From: Bdellovibrio bacteriovorus
GTDB lineage: Bacteria; Bdellovibrionota; Bdellovibrionia; Bdellovibrionales; Bdellovibrionaceae
Direction of reading: 5' to 3'
NCBI RefSeq assembly: GCF_001592745.1
Contig: NZ_LUKD01000001.1
Coordinates: 1,061,384-1,125,383 of the forward strand
DNA: 64,000 nucleotides
Below the pieces are notes generated by a model. It had not been told where the DNA came from. It saw nothing but the letters and a program-made list of their open reading frames with translations, and did not search any database. A program made the position numbers and the translations under genes. Shown piece after piece: positions 52,668 to 61,309 of the stretch (within the stretch, counting starts at the first letter, position 1; each line of letters opens with the position of its first letter).

Positions 52668-53048
52668 CTATTTATCGGAAACTGGTTTAATTTTAATAAG
52701 CGCTTTACCCAAAGCCACTTGTTCACCGACCGCGCAAGAAATGCTGTCGATAGTTCCTGCGATATCCGCTTTCAAAGTGTACTCCATTTTCATGGCTTCC
52801 ATCACAAGAACGGCTTGGCCCGCTTCTACTGAAGCTCCGGCAGAAACTAAAAGTTTCGTCACCTTTCCTGGCATTGGCGCCACCACTTGATCGGAAGATC
52901 CGCCAGCACCCGCCTTTTTACGGGACTTACGTCCGGTAGAAGCATCCATCGTGAAAACACGTCCATTGTGATGCACCCACAACGTGCCTTTAATCAATTG
53001 GGCATGAGCTTTATGGTCAACACCGTCGACTCTAACTTTGATTTCCAT
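52668..53048 (-). CDS. Biotin carboxyl carrier protein of an acyl-CoA carboxylase
   Basis: 126 aa. The biotin attachment site is VMEAMKMEYT with K87 as the biotinylated lysine. Around it is the standard beta-barrel lipoyl/biotinyl domain (APMPGKVTKLLVSAGASVEAGQAVLVMEAMKMEYTLKADIAGTI). The first 50 residues are a short charged lead-in ending in a KKAGAGGSSDQ linker. Unlike usual MccA subunits, this domain is encoded separately from the biotin carboxylase. Its start overlaps that gene's stop (TAATG). Needs biotin ligase. Confidence 0.92.
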   Translation of the reverse strand: MEIKVRVDGVDHKAHAQLIKGTLWVHHNGRVFTMDASTGRKSRKKAGAGGSSDQVVAPMPGKVTKLLVSAGASVEAGQAVLVMEAMKMEYTLKADIAGTIDSISCAVGEQVALGKALIKIKPVSDK

Positions 53049-54526
53049 TAGATGCCTCTCCAATAAGATGCCCATGGTGAAGTATTCGCACCTTGGTTTT
53101 GTGTCCCACCACCGCGAAGTTGCAGAAGTGCGCCTTCCGCGATCTTTTTATCCAAGCTAGAAAGCTCTGGTTCTTTCAAAGCTTCGCTAAAATAAGTTTC
53201 GATAAAACGAGTGGTCATTGTTCCCATAACAAATTCTTTGTGAGAAAGAATTTCGATCAAGTAAGGAATATTCGTGTGAACACCAAACACCACAGAGTCT
53301 TGCAAGACGCGAATCATTTTTTGAATCGCTCGTGAGCGGGTTTCATCCCACACAATGACTTTGGCAATCATCGGATCGTAGTAAGGAGTGATTGTATCGC
53401 CCGCATCAAAACCATATTCATAACGACGTCCCGGTCCTTCCGGCCATTCCACATGTCCTAGAAGACCTGTTGAAGGAACGCCACCCATGAATGGGTTTTC
53501 CGCATAAATACGACACTCGATAGAGTGCCCCCGAGGAACGCGCACTTGTTTTGGATCATGCACGAATTCGCCTTGAGCCGTCAGGATTTGCATTTTCACC
53601 AAATCCACTCCCAAAACTTCTTCAGTTACCGGGTGTTCTACTTGCAAACGGGTGTTCACTTCTAAAAGATAAAATTCATTATCTTGAAGAAGGAATTCAA
53701 CAGTTCCCGCTCCTTTGTATTTTCCTAAAGTGGCAATCGCGCAGGCGGCTTCGCCCATGCGACGACGAAGATCGTCACTCAGCGAAGGGGATGTCGCCTC
53801 TTCAATGATTTTCTGATGACGGCGCTGAACAGAGCACTCACGGTCAAAGAAGTGAATCACATTTCCAGTGCTATCACCGAAGACTTGAAATTCAATATGT
53901 TTTGCGCGATCCAGGTATTTTTCTAAAAAAACTTTTGGAGAACCAAATGCCGATTGAGCTTCACGTTGAGCGGATTCAATCAACTCTTTAGCTTCCGCTG
54001 AAGATTTGATGAGCTTCATCCCGCGTCCGCCGCCACCCGCAGCGGCTTTTACGATCACAGGGAAACCGATTTTTTCAGCTTCCAAAATCAAGTGAGCCAC
54101 TTCTTGGTTTTCGCCCTGATAGCCTGGCACTAAAGGAAGGCCTGCTTTTTTCGCCAACTCCTTACAGTGAACTTTATCGCCTAAAGAACGAATTGATTCC
54201 GCAGAGGGACCAATGAAAGTCAGTCCGGCTTTTGTCACAGCTTCGGCGAAGTCGGCATTTTCAGACAAGAAACCAAATCCCGGATGGATGGCTTGAGCGC
54301 CACCCGCCAAAGCGCCGTCGACGTTTGCTTTGATGTTCAAATAACTTTCTGCCGTTGGCGCGGGTCCAATGCAGATAGTTTTGGTCGCCATTCTGTAAGC
54401 GCGAGTGTTGATATCTGCTTCCGAATGCAACAGAACGGTTTCGATGCCCAATTCTTCACAAGCTTTGATAATACGAACAGCCACTTCACCTCGATTGGCG
54501 ATGGCGATTCTAGAGAACTTAGCCAT
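53048..54526 (-). CDS. Biotin carboxylase subunit of a methylcrotonyl-CoA-type carboxylase
   Basis: 492 aa from the ATG at 54526 (GGAG 9 nt upstream), overlapping the preceding stop by one base. ATP-grasp carboxylase: IANRGEVAVRIIKACEELG, GFLSENADFAEAV, KAAAGGGGRGMKLI (glycine-rich ATP loop), HIEFQVFGDSTGNVIHFFDRECSVQRRHQKIIEEA, and LLEVNTRLQVEHPVTEEV. It carboxylates the biotin carrier with ATP and bicarbonate. With a typical MccA the chain would continue into the biotin domain; here it stops after about 490 residues. Confidence 0.92.
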   Translation of the reverse strand: MAKFSRIAIANRGEVAVRIIKACEELGIETVLLHSEADINTRAYRMATKTICIGPAPTAESYLNIKANVDGALAGGAQAIHPGFGFLSENADFAEAVTKAGLTFIGPSAESIRSLGDKVHCKELAKKAGLPLVPGYQGENQEVAHLILEAEKIGFPVIVKAAAGGGGRGMKLIKSSAEAKELIESAQREAQSAFGSPKVFLEKYLDRAKHIEFQVFGDSTGNVIHFFDRECSVQRRHQKIIEEATSPSLSDDLRRRMGEAACAIATLGKYKGAGTVEFLLQDNEFYLLEVNTRLQVEHPVTEEVLGVDLVKMQILTAQGEFVHDPKQVRVPRGHSIECRIYAENPFMGGVPSTGLLGHVEWPEGPGRRYEYGFDAGDTITPYYDPMIAKVIVWDETRSRAIQKMIRVLQDSVVFGVHTNIPYLIEILSHKEFVMGTMTTRFIETYFSEALKEPELSSLDKKIAEGALLQLRGGGTQNQGANTSPWASYWRGI

Positions 54527-55305
54527 TATTGTGATCTCCAAGATGGTTCACGTTTTTCTAAGAAGGATTTAAGACCCTCTTGTCCTTCGGTACTCACGCG
54601 ACGTTCTGCAATTAAAAGCGTCGTCGCGTCTTTTTGTTGAGACCAAGACATGAAATTCAAATCATTTAAAAGTTTTTTAGTTTCGCGAACGGCTTCCGGT
54701 CCGCACTGCAAATAGTTGTGAATCACTTTTTGCACGGCTGTGTGGCCCTCACCCGGAGGAACCACTTCTGTCACAAGACCCGCCTGTTGAGCGACATGGG
54801 CGTTAAACACCACACCCGAAAGCATCAAGGGACGAACCTTTCCTGGCACCGCTTTGCGATTTACAAAACTGCTAATTACCGCCGGAGCAATTCCCAGCTT
54901 AACTTCACTAAAGCAGAACTGAGTGCCCTCTTCAGCAATCACTTCGTCACAAATAGCAACAAGACCCAAGGCGCCACCAAACGCGGCTCCGTGAACCATA
55001 CCAATCACTGGCAAAAGACACTGCGCCATGGTTTCAAACATGTTAAAGAGTTTCAGAGAATCTTCGCGATTTTGTTCAAACGAAAAGTTCACCATTTCGC
55101 GCATCCAGTTCAAATCTGCGCCAGCGCAAAATGCTTTGCCTTCTCCTTGCAAAACCACGGCTCGCAAATCTTTACGGGCATTCAGGCTGCGGAAGGATTG
55201 AGTCAGCTCTTCGATCATCTCAGGATTAAAAGCATTGCGCACGTCAGGTCTATGCAACTTGACGTAAGCGACTTGATTCATCTCGGTCACAACAACAAAA
55301 GACAT
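54526..55305 (-). CDS. liuC: Enoyl-CoA hydratase family, likely 3-methylglutaconyl-CoA hydratase
   Basis: 259 aa; hydrates methylglutaconyl-CoA to HMG-CoA. Crotonase fold: YVKLHRPDVRNAFNPEMIEELTQSF, the oxyanion loops GKAFCAGADLNWMREM and GMVHGAAFGGALGLVAICDEVIAEEGTQFCFSEVKLGIAPAVIS. The named substrate is inferred from position between MCC beta and the biotin carboxylase. Its stop overlaps the next start (TAATG). Confidence 0.88.
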   Translation of the reverse strand: MSFVVVTEMNQVAYVKLHRPDVRNAFNPEMIEELTQSFRSLNARKDLRAVVLQGEGKAFCAGADLNWMREMVNFSFEQNREDSLKLFNMFETMAQCLLPVIGMVHGAAFGGALGLVAICDEVIAEEGTQFCFSEVKLGIAPAVISSFVNRKAVPGKVRPLMLSGVVFNAHVAQQAGLVTEVVPPGEGHTAVQKVIHNYLQCGPEAVRETKKLLNDLNFMSWSQQKDATTLLIAERRVSTEGQEGLKSFLEKREPSWRSQ

Positions 55306-55307
55306 AA

Positions 55308-56915
55308 TTACATCCTAAAGACGCCTTGGGATTTTTCTCCCCAAGACTTGTTAAGACTTGCTGCAATTCCCAAAGCCAGTACACGGCGTGTATCTGCTGG
55401 ATCGATAATACCGTCATCCCAAATACGCGCTGACGAATAATAAGCTGAACTTTCACGCTCGTATTTTTCAAGTGTAGGACGTTTAAACTCGGCTTGCTCT
55501 TCCGGTGACATGCTTTGTTTTTTTGCCGCCATCTGATCCAGCTTCACCGTCAAAAGAACGTTCGCTGCTTGCTCGCCACCCATCACGCTGATTTTAGCGT
55601 TCGGCCACATCCATAGCTGACGAGGCTGATAAGCTCTTCCACACATCCCGTAGTTGCCCGCCCCATAAGAGCCGCCAATAACCACAGTGAATTTTGGAAC
55701 ATGCGCATTCGAAACAGCCATCACCATCTTCGCGCCATGTTTCGCGATACCTTCATTTTCGTATTTTTTTCCGACCATGAAGCCTGTGATGTTTTGCAAG
55801 AAGATCAAGGGAACTTCGCGCTGTTCACAAAGTTCAATAAAGTGCGCGGCTTTTTGCGCGCTCTCGCTGAATAGAACACCATTATTCGCGATAATACCAA
55901 CGGGCATTCCCCAGATGTGAGCAAAGCCCGTCACTAAAGTTTTACCGAAAAGAGGTTTGAACTCATGAAAGCGAGAACCGTCCACGATACGCGCAATCAC
56001 TTCACGCACATCAAAAGGAACGCGACTGTCTTTAGGGATCACGCCATAGATTTCTTTTGAATCAAAAAGAGGTTCTTCGACCGGCATCATTTTCATTTGC
56101 ACAGCACGTTTGTGATTTAAGTGTGCGACGATCGAACGAGTGATTTCAATCGCATGTAGATCATCTTCAGCGAAGTGATCAGTCACACCGCTAGTTTCAC
56201 AGTGAACCTGAGCGCCACCTAACTCTTGAGCATCAACGACTTCTCCCGTTGCGGCTTTCACCAAAGGAGGACCACCCAAGAAAATTGTTCCGTTTTCTTT
56301 TACGATGACGGTTTCATCACTCATCGCCGGAACGTAAGCTCCCCCGGCTGTACAAGATCCCATGACCACGGCGATTTGCGGAATGTTAGCAGCGGACATG
56401 CGAGCTTGGTTATAAAAAATTCTTCCGAAGTGATCACGATCTGGGAAAACGTCCGCTTGCATTGGCAAGAACGCGCCGCCGGAATCCACAAGATAAATAC
56501 AAGGAAGACCATTTTCAAAAGCGATCTCTTGCGCACGCAGATGCTTTTTTACGGTCATCGGAAAGTAAGTTCCACCCTTAACAGTCGCATCGTTCGCCAC
56601 AATGACACATTCTGTCCCGTGAATCACCGCGATGCCGGTGATAACACCAGCACCTGGAGCCTGGCCTTCATACATGTCCCAGGCTGCAAGTGTAGAGAAC
56701 TCAAGGAAAGCTGTACCGCCATCCACAAGTGCTTCAATACGCTCACGTGCTGTTAACTTGCCACGAGCTTTGTGTTTTTTTGTCGCGTCTTCACCGCCCC
56801 CTTGTTTAACAAGGTCCACTTTTTCACGCCATTCATTGACGATGCCTAACATCGCTTCGCGGTTGGCTTTAAAGTCGGCAGAATTTGTATCTATGTGACT
56901 GTCTAAAATTTCCAT
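55308..56915 (-). CDS. liuB: Methylcrotonyl-CoA carboxylase carboxyltransferase (beta) subunit
   Basis: 535 aa; moves carboxyl from biotin to methylcrotonyl-CoA in leucine degradation. Family marks: [147 protein letters not shown], and the end [10 protein letters not shown]. The MCC rather than propionyl-CoA identity follows from the GGAFLP/ARMSA type motif and its liu neighbours. It is 2 bp from liuC. Confidence 0.95.
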   Translation of the reverse strand: MEILDSHIDTNSADFKANREAMLGIVNEWREKVDLVKQGGGEDATKKHKARGKLTARERIEALVDGGTAFLEFSTLAAWDMYEGQAPGAGVITGIAVIHGTECVIVANDATVKGGTYFPMTVKKHLRAQEIAFENGLPCIYLVDSGGAFLPMQADVFPDRDHFGRIFYNQARMSAANIPQIAVVMGSCTAGGAYVPAMSDETVIVKENGTIFLGGPPLVKAATGEVVDAQELGGAQVHCETSGVTDHFAEDDLHAIEITRSIVAHLNHKRAVQMKMMPVEEPLFDSKEIYGVIPKDSRVPFDVREVIARIVDGSRFHEFKPLFGKTLVTGFAHIWGMPVGIIANNGVLFSESAQKAAHFIELCEQREVPLIFLQNITGFMVGKKYENEGIAKHGAKMVMAVSNAHVPKFTVVIGGSYGAGNYGMCGRAYQPRQLWMWPNAKISVMGGEQAANVLLTVKLDQMAAKKQSMSPEEQAEFKRPTLEKYERESSAYYSSARIWDDGIIDPADTRRVLALGIAASLNKSWGEKSQGVFRM

Positions 56916-56927
56916 AAATCCTAAAAA

Positions 56928-57560
56928 CTATTCTTGTCCAGCAAGTGCGGGAGTGTGTTTAAAATTCAACTGCAAACGGATCTCCGCCACAGCTTGTTCG
57001 TTGTCGTCAAAGATCTTAAGTTCGGCTTCGCTTTTAGCTTCACGATGATCGCGCAATGCTGAAAGCACCAACTCACGCGTGGTTTCTGGAAGCTCCATGC
57101 GAATACGGCAGTCTTCAGTTTGATTTTTAAAGAATTCAGCTTCGATTCGAGAAACAGAAATTTCAAAGTTTCCCACGGGAGCGTGGCGCATCCACAACAC
57201 TTTCGCGGCTTCTGCCGCTGCGGTTGTCAAAGCCCCTTCGTGCATGCTGTTGGTTTCGCTCATATTGCGAGTGCGAGCGGGAACCACCATCTCGACTTGC
57301 GTGTCAGAAAGGCGAGAAATTCTTAAACCCATGCCGGCTGAAAAAGGTCTCACGATATCCAGCGCATAACTCAAAGCAGCATGCGAAGCCTTCGGGGAAA
57401 CCTCTTCCAAAAGAGCGGCAAGGTCCGCCGCGCTCATACGAATGCCACGACTTTCCAACTGAGATTTCAATTCGTCTTTGGCAGTTTGCAACTGCTGACG
57501 CAGGTTCTGCTCCAGCTCAATCCCCTTTGACATTAAGATTGTCAGCCATTGTTGGTTCAT
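56928..57560 (-). CDS. Hotdog-fold thioesterase-like (DUF4442-like) protein
   Basis: 210 aa from the ATG preceded by GAGAGGA. About the first 75 residues are a helical lead (NLRQQLQTAKDELKSQLES). The C-terminal part (about 80-205) resembles DUF4442 acyl-binding hotdog domains: RPFSAGMGLRISRLSDTQVEMVVPARTRNMSETNSMHEGALTTAAAEAAKVL, followed by strands with FEISVSRIEAEFFK. It may be an acyl-CoA thioesterase or binding protein for the pathway. It is the first gene of the operon, 12 bp before liuB. Functional assignment is tentative. Confidence 0.62.
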   Translation of the reverse strand: MNQQWLTILMSKGIELEQNLRQQLQTAKDELKSQLESRGIRMSAADLAALLEEVSPKASHAALSYALDIVRPFSAGMGLRISRLSDTQVEMVVPARTRNMSETNSMHEGALTTAAAEAAKVLWMRHAPVGNFEISVSRIEAEFFKNQTEDCRIRMELPETTRELVLSALRDHREAKSEAELKIFDDNEQAVAEIRLQLNFKHTPALAGQE

Positions 57561-57661
57561 GAGATATCCTCTCTGCACGGTTGTTGAAAAAAACGGAATA
57601 TCATGCTCGGATAAGGATGTCAGTTTTATCACACTGAGTAAATGGAGAGAGGACTCTAGGA

Positions 57662-58147
57662 ATGAAGAAAATTGTTAGCCTCATTGTTTTTCTTGTGGCG
57701 TTGGTTTGGACTTGGAATGTAATTCACACTTCTGAAGCTGTGGGTTTTGAGACGCACTCCGGCATCCAGTTGAAATTAGCTGAACTTATCGGCAACACGC
57801 TAACAACGAAGAAGCCTCAGGCTAAGGACCTTTCTATCATGCGCCTTTGGACAGAATCTTTGGGTGATAACAAAGTTCGCGCTGTGTTCGCTTACAAATT
57901 CATTGAGCCTTCTGAAGAGGGCGAAGAGCTTGAACAAATCATCGAAGGCGAAGCTGTTCTTCACCGTGAGCCTTCCGAAGACGCCAACACAGACAAATGG
58001 GTTCTTCAATCCGTAAAAACGACAAATGACATCGTGGTGTTCACTGAAGGCACGACTTTAACTCCAGGTGAAGCTCCAGAAACAGAAGAAGCAGCTCCAA
58101 CGGCAACTCCAGCGGCGACAGCGGCTCCTCAAGAAGCGACACACTAG
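57662..58147 (+). CDS. Small membrane-anchored or secreted protein, unknown function
   Basis: 161 aa. An N-terminal hydrophobic segment (about 3-18, KIVSLIVFLVALVWTW) is an anchor or signal. The rest (about 25-125) is a soluble domain with strands (VRAVFAYKFIEPSEEGEELEQIIEGEAVLHREP) and an acidic Pro/Ala/Thr-rich tail (about 135-161). No family recognised. It is two bases before the methyltransferase gene and most likely in its operon. Confidence 0.68.
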   Translation: MKKIVSLIVFLVALVWTWNVIHTSEAVGFETHSGIQLKLAELIGNTLTTKKPQAKDLSIMRLWTESLGDNKVRAVFAYKFIEPSEEGEELEQIIEGEAVLHREPSEDANTDKWVLQSVKTTNDIVVFTEGTTLTPGEAPETEEAAPTATPAATAAPQEATH

Positions 58148-58149
58148 AA

Positions 58150-59184
58150 ATGCCCATTCCTACACAATTCATCCAGATTGATGAAGAGGGTTTTGGACTC
58201 AGCCGAGACATTCGCATCCAAGACCCATTGGTAGGACAAGAACTTCTGCAAAATCTAAAAATTCATGAAGGTGGAACCCTGCTTTCCACCATCGGTGAAA
58301 CTCCCGTCATCGTCGAAGCTTTCGACGAGCCTTACGTCGCATCACAAGTTCACTTGAAAGAAGGCGTTTGGGAAATCTCTCTTCCCTACGGCGTTCACTA
58401 TTCATTTCAATTAGAATCTTTGTCGCTGGATGAGTGGGATCGTTTTCACGGTTATACTTCGAACAACATTCCTTTTGTTTTTTCTCGCAAAGCTCAAGCC
58501 AGTTTCTTTAATTTGCTCGATGAATACGGCGACGATTTCATCGAGTTCCAAGGTAAGACTTACGACATTCCAAACTATTGGCCCTCGAACGAAAATGTCG
58601 AAAAAGAAACTTATTGGAGCAGCATCTACAAAGAAGAAGCCAACCCCGGATGGAATTTGGGTGAGCCGGCAGAAGCTTTGAAAGACATGATTCCTCGACT
58701 GAAAATCGCGCGCTCCCGCGTTTTGGTTTTAGGTTGTGGAGAAGGTCACGACGCCGCTTTATTCGCGGCCGCAGGACACTTTGTGACGGCTGTCGATATT
58801 TCTCCCGAAGCTATTGAAAGAGCCAAGAAAAATTACGGCCATCTTTCGAACTTAACCTTCGTTGAAGCCGATCTATTTAAACTTCCTCGCGAATACGACC
58901 AAGCCTTTGACATCGTTTTCGAACACACGTGCTACTGCGCCATCAACCCGGCAAAACGCCAGGAACTCGTCAAAGTTTGGAATCGCGTTCTAGTCAGCGG
59001 AGGCCACCTGATGGGCGTCTTTTTCACTTTCGAAAAACGCCAAGGCCCACCCTACGGCGGAACCGAATGGGAACTGCGCCAACGCCTAAAATCCCACTAT
59101 CAGCCCATCTTCTGGGGCCGCTGGCAAAAATCCATTCCCCGACGCCAAGGCAAAGAACTCTTCATCTACACCAAGAAAAACTAA
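58150..59184 (+). CDS. TPMT-like SAM-dependent methyltransferase
   Basis: 344 aa. About 130 N-terminal residues of unknown type precede the methyltransferase domain (about 145-344). That domain has the thiopurine/thiol methyltransferase entry ETYWSSIYKEEANPGWNLGEPAEAL, motif I VLVLGCGEGHDAALFAAAG, TAVDISPEAIERAKKN, and EHTCYCAINPAKRQELVKVW then GGHLMGVFFTFEKRQGPPYGGT. It may methylate a small thiol or metalloid. The 3' third has unusually C/A-rich codons next to the dispersed palindrome, which starts at the stop codon. Confidence 0.85.
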   Translation: MPIPTQFIQIDEEGFGLSRDIRIQDPLVGQELLQNLKIHEGGTLLSTIGETPVIVEAFDEPYVASQVHLKEGVWEISLPYGVHYSFQLESLSLDEWDRFHGYTSNNIPFVFSRKAQASFFNLLDEYGDDFIEFQGKTYDIPNYWPSNENVEKETYWSSIYKEEANPGWNLGEPAEALKDMIPRLKIARSRVLVLGCGEGHDAALFAAAGHFVTAVDISPEAIERAKKNYGHLSNLTFVEADLFKLPREYDQAFDIVFEHTCYCAINPAKRQELVKVWNRVLVSGGHLMGVFFTFEKRQGPPYGGTEWELRQRLKSHYQPIFWGRWQKSIPRRQGKELFIYTKKN

Positions 59185-59262
59185 AAGGTGCCTGCTTCTT
59201 TTTTGTACTTCACCGCAGCACAAAGTGATGCGTTGAAGTACAAAAAAGAACCTGGCACCTTT
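59184..59262. repeat. Complete copy of a dispersed palindromic element
   Basis: Two 29-nt arms, 59184-59212 and 59234-59262, are inverted copies with two mismatches (TGC against AGG at one site). A 21-nt loop carries a further imperfect palindrome around GCAGCACAAAGTGATGC. The left arm begins in the TAA stop of the methyltransferase gene, and the element ends 15 bp before the acetyltransferase start. Partial copies sit at 3481, 4116-4164, 29383, and more weakly at 31977 and 59800. Confidence 0.85.
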
Positions 59263-59277
59263 GGGTCGGAGGATCTC

Positions 59278-59802
59278 ATGCACATAGAATTCACCCAAGC
59301 CGATGAAAGCCACATCGACCACCTTGTCGAACTCGTCAACTCCGCTTACCGCGGTGATAGCTCCAAAGAAGGTTGGACGACCGAAGCGGATCTTCTTGAT
59401 GGCCAACGCGTTGATGCCGAAGGGATCCGTGAGCTGATCAACAAAGAGGATTCCATCATACTCATCGCCGAAGACGACGACACAGGCGACCTTTTGGGCT
59501 GTGTGCATTTAGAAAGACAAAATACGAAATGTTATTTGGGGATGTTAACCGTCGATCCGTCATTGCAAAGTAAGGGAATTGGCAAGATGTTGTTAGACGA
59601 ATCAGAAGCACTTGCACAATTCTGGGATTGCACTAGCATCTATATGACGGTGATTACGGTACGTTCTGAATTGATTGCCTGGTACGTGAAGCATGGCTTC
59701 CGCGATACCAAGGAAAAAAAGCCGTTTCCTTACGGTGACGAACGCTTCGGGATCCCGAAAGTTCAAGGGCTGGAGTTCACAGTTCTTGAAAAGAAAATCT
59801 AA
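59278..59802 (+). CDS. GNAT-family N-acetyltransferase
   Basis: 174 aa from the ATG preceded by GGAGGA. The acetyl-CoA-binding signature is LTVDPSLQSKGIGKMLLDESEALA (the Q/R-x-x-G-x-G/A loop), with the preceding strand TGDLLGCVHLERQNTKCYLGM and the end LIAWYVKHGFRDTKEKKPFPYGDER. N-terminal strands (MHIEFTQADESHIDHLVELVNSAYRG) complete the fold. The acyl acceptor is unknown. It lies just after the palindromic element. Confidence 0.87.
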   Translation: MHIEFTQADESHIDHLVELVNSAYRGDSSKEGWTTEADLLDGQRVDAEGIRELINKEDSIILIAEDDDTGDLLGCVHLERQNTKCYLGMLTVDPSLQSKGIGKMLLDESEALAQFWDCTSIYMTVITVRSELIAWYVKHGFRDTKEKKPFPYGDERFGIPKVQGLEFTVLEKKI

Positions 59803-59822
59803 AAAAAGAAGCAGGGGCTTTT
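59800..59822. repeat. Weak copy of the gene-end dispersed repeat
   Basis: AAAAAAAGAAGCAGGGGCTTT overlaps the TAA of the acetyltransferase gene; its inverse shares CCTGCTTCTTTTTT with the left arm of the 59184 element but not the rest. Confidence 0.45.
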
Positions 59823-59834
59823 TTTGGGGGACAT

Positions 59835-60623
59835 ATGATGCAGGGATGGATCCTGGCATTGGCAGTGCTACTAGGCACTTCGGCATACGCATATGAAATT
59901 CCGAGCGACAGCGACGTGATGACTCACTTCGGGGATTGCAAGGCAGAGTTTCTTCCTTCTAACTTTTCTATCTTTGTTTGGAATATCAAAAAAGCGGAGT
60001 CCAAAGCTCGCTGGGCCATGGATTTTGAGCGATTCGCTCCCAAATCCGACGTCGTTCTTATTCAAGAAGCGATGCTCGATACCTTTGTGACGTCTATTGC
60101 TCTTCGCCAAAAAAACTTTTGCTGGGATTTCGCCACCAGCTTTATCGACAATGACCCAACAGGCGTTATGAACGGCTCTCCAATCACGGCATTGAAAACA
60201 CATTTCTTGCGCAGCCCCGGGCGTGAACCGATCGCACGCACTCCTAAAATGACGTTGATTGCCGAATTCGCCATCGCCAACAGCCGTGAAACTTTGATGG
60301 TCGCAAATATTCACGCACTAAATTTCGTTCAGGACAAAAACAACCGCGCCCAGATTCAGGCTGTCGCGGACTTCTTGAAAAAACATAAAGGCCCCATCAT
60401 TTTTGCTGGAGACTTCAATAGCTGGAACGGCAACCGCACCAGTGCCTTAAATGAGATTCTGTCTCCATTGGGACTTAAGAAAATTCCTTTAGATAACGAT
60501 GATCGTGGTATGAAGCTGGATCACATCTTCGTTCGCGGGCTCTTAACTCACTCTTCCACTCTTCATCCTGATATCAAAAGCTCCGATCACGCCCCGATCA
60601 CGGCCGCATTCCGCCTTAAATAG
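59835..60623 (+). CDS. Secreted endonuclease/exonuclease/phosphatase-fold enzyme
   Basis: 262 aa. A signal peptide (about 1-20, ILALAVLLGTSAYA) sends it out of the cytoplasm. The EEP fold is clear: IFVWNIKKAESKARW (Asn motif), SDVVLIQEAMLD (metal Glu), ANIHALNF, PIIFAGDFNSWNGNR (catalytic Asp/Asn) and the C-terminal SSDHAPITAAF (Asp-His pair), with MKLDHIFVRGL. Members hydrolyse DNA, RNA or phosphoesters. As an exported enzyme in a predator it could degrade prey nucleic acid, which is inference. Cytoplasmic XthA-like relatives differ in lacking a signal. AAGAAGC repeats lie between it and the previous gene. Confidence 0.85.
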   Translation: MMQGWILALAVLLGTSAYAYEIPSDSDVMTHFGDCKAEFLPSNFSIFVWNIKKAESKARWAMDFERFAPKSDVVLIQEAMLDTFVTSIALRQKNFCWDFATSFIDNDPTGVMNGSPITALKTHFLRSPGREPIARTPKMTLIAEFAIANSRETLMVANIHALNFVQDKNNRAQIQAVADFLKKHKGPIIFAGDFNSWNGNRTSALNEILSPLGLKKIPLDNDDRGMKLDHIFVRGLLTHSSTLHPDIKSSDHAPITAAFRLK

Positions 60624-60734
60624 GGCTTTTGCGCCAGATCAGCCATCTTAAGACCAGCTCCCAGAGCGGGTAAGATTCATTTTTCGTATAATAACATATT
60701 GTCTATGTATTAAAATTTTTCTCGTTTTAGGCGC

Positions 60735-60763
60735 ATAGTCTCCTTTGAAAAGGAGGCCACTAT
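60735..60763 (+). promoter_or_regulatory. Hairpin hiding the ribosome-binding site and start codon
   Basis: ATAGT-CTCCTT (60735-60745), loop TGAA, then AAGGAG (60750-60755), GCC bulge and ACTAT (60759-60763) can pair. The AAGGAGG Shine-Dalgarno and the A and T of the ATG (60762) are covered. It could act as a thermosensor or as a repressor-modulated switch; not shown. Confidence 0.5.
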
Positions 60764-61292
60764 GTTTTCAAAACTAATCATGTCAGCACTTTTGGGATTG
60801 TGTGCTTCCGCGACGGCTTTGGCTGACCAAATGGGTCCTAACGGAGACAAATTCTATGAAGAGGCTGCTCATTTTGAGCACGCTTGCCGTACTGAACCCT
60901 GTGAAGGTCCTTACAGCCGCGTCCTCGTTTACGATCAAAAAGCAAAACTCACAAAAATTTCAGCTGAAACTCGCGAGACTTTGAAAAAGGTGGCCGTGGA
61001 TCAGGCGCAAGTCTGGGGCGACACTATTCTCGAGGGAGATTATTACGCTTCCGGGCGTACTCGCTTGGATCAAGTCATGGCCTTCTATAAGGGTCAAGAG
61101 CTTATCGGCTACAAAATCCAGTACTCTGAAAAAGCCTGGTACACTGGAGATTGCGAATTCGACGGCTCACGCGCTTCGTTGAAAGGCTGCCAAGAAGGTC
61201 GCATCGTTGAGGGAAGCTATGTTTCCTCTGACGCTCAGACTTACTTCAGCGACGAAGAACGTTACGCTGAGTTTTCTTTTGTCCAAGACTAG
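60762..61292 (+). CDS. Secreted protein, unknown function
   Basis: 176 aa. A signal peptide (about 1-20, LIMSALLGLCASATALA) precedes a mature part with acidic and Lys-rich stretches. HACRTEPCEGPYSR and GDCEFDGSRASLKGCQEG hold cysteines that may pair, and EGDYYASGRTRLDQVMAFYKGQELIGYKIQYSEKAWYTG suggests a small beta-rich domain. Not recognised. Strong Shine-Dalgarno AAGGAGG but enclosed in a hairpin. It ends 17 bp before the ABC transporter genes. Confidence 0.68.
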   Translation: MFSKLIMSALLGLCASATALADQMGPNGDKFYEEAAHFEHACRTEPCEGPYSRVLVYDQKAKLTKISAETRETLKKVAVDQAQVWGDTILEGDYYASGRTRLDQVMAFYKGQELIGYKIQYSEKAWYTGDCEFDGSRASLKGCQEGRIVEGSYVSSDAQTYFSDEERYAEFSFVQD

Positions 61293-61309
61293 TCTATAGT
61301 GTCGCCAAC

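Noticed and set aside
54718-55440. 240-aa open frame antisense to liuC and the end of liuB
   Set aside because: It is the shadow of two well-supported crotonase/carboxyltransferase genes, and its composition (rich in His, Arg and Ser) is typical of a reverse-frame artefact. No ribosome-binding site or family motif.
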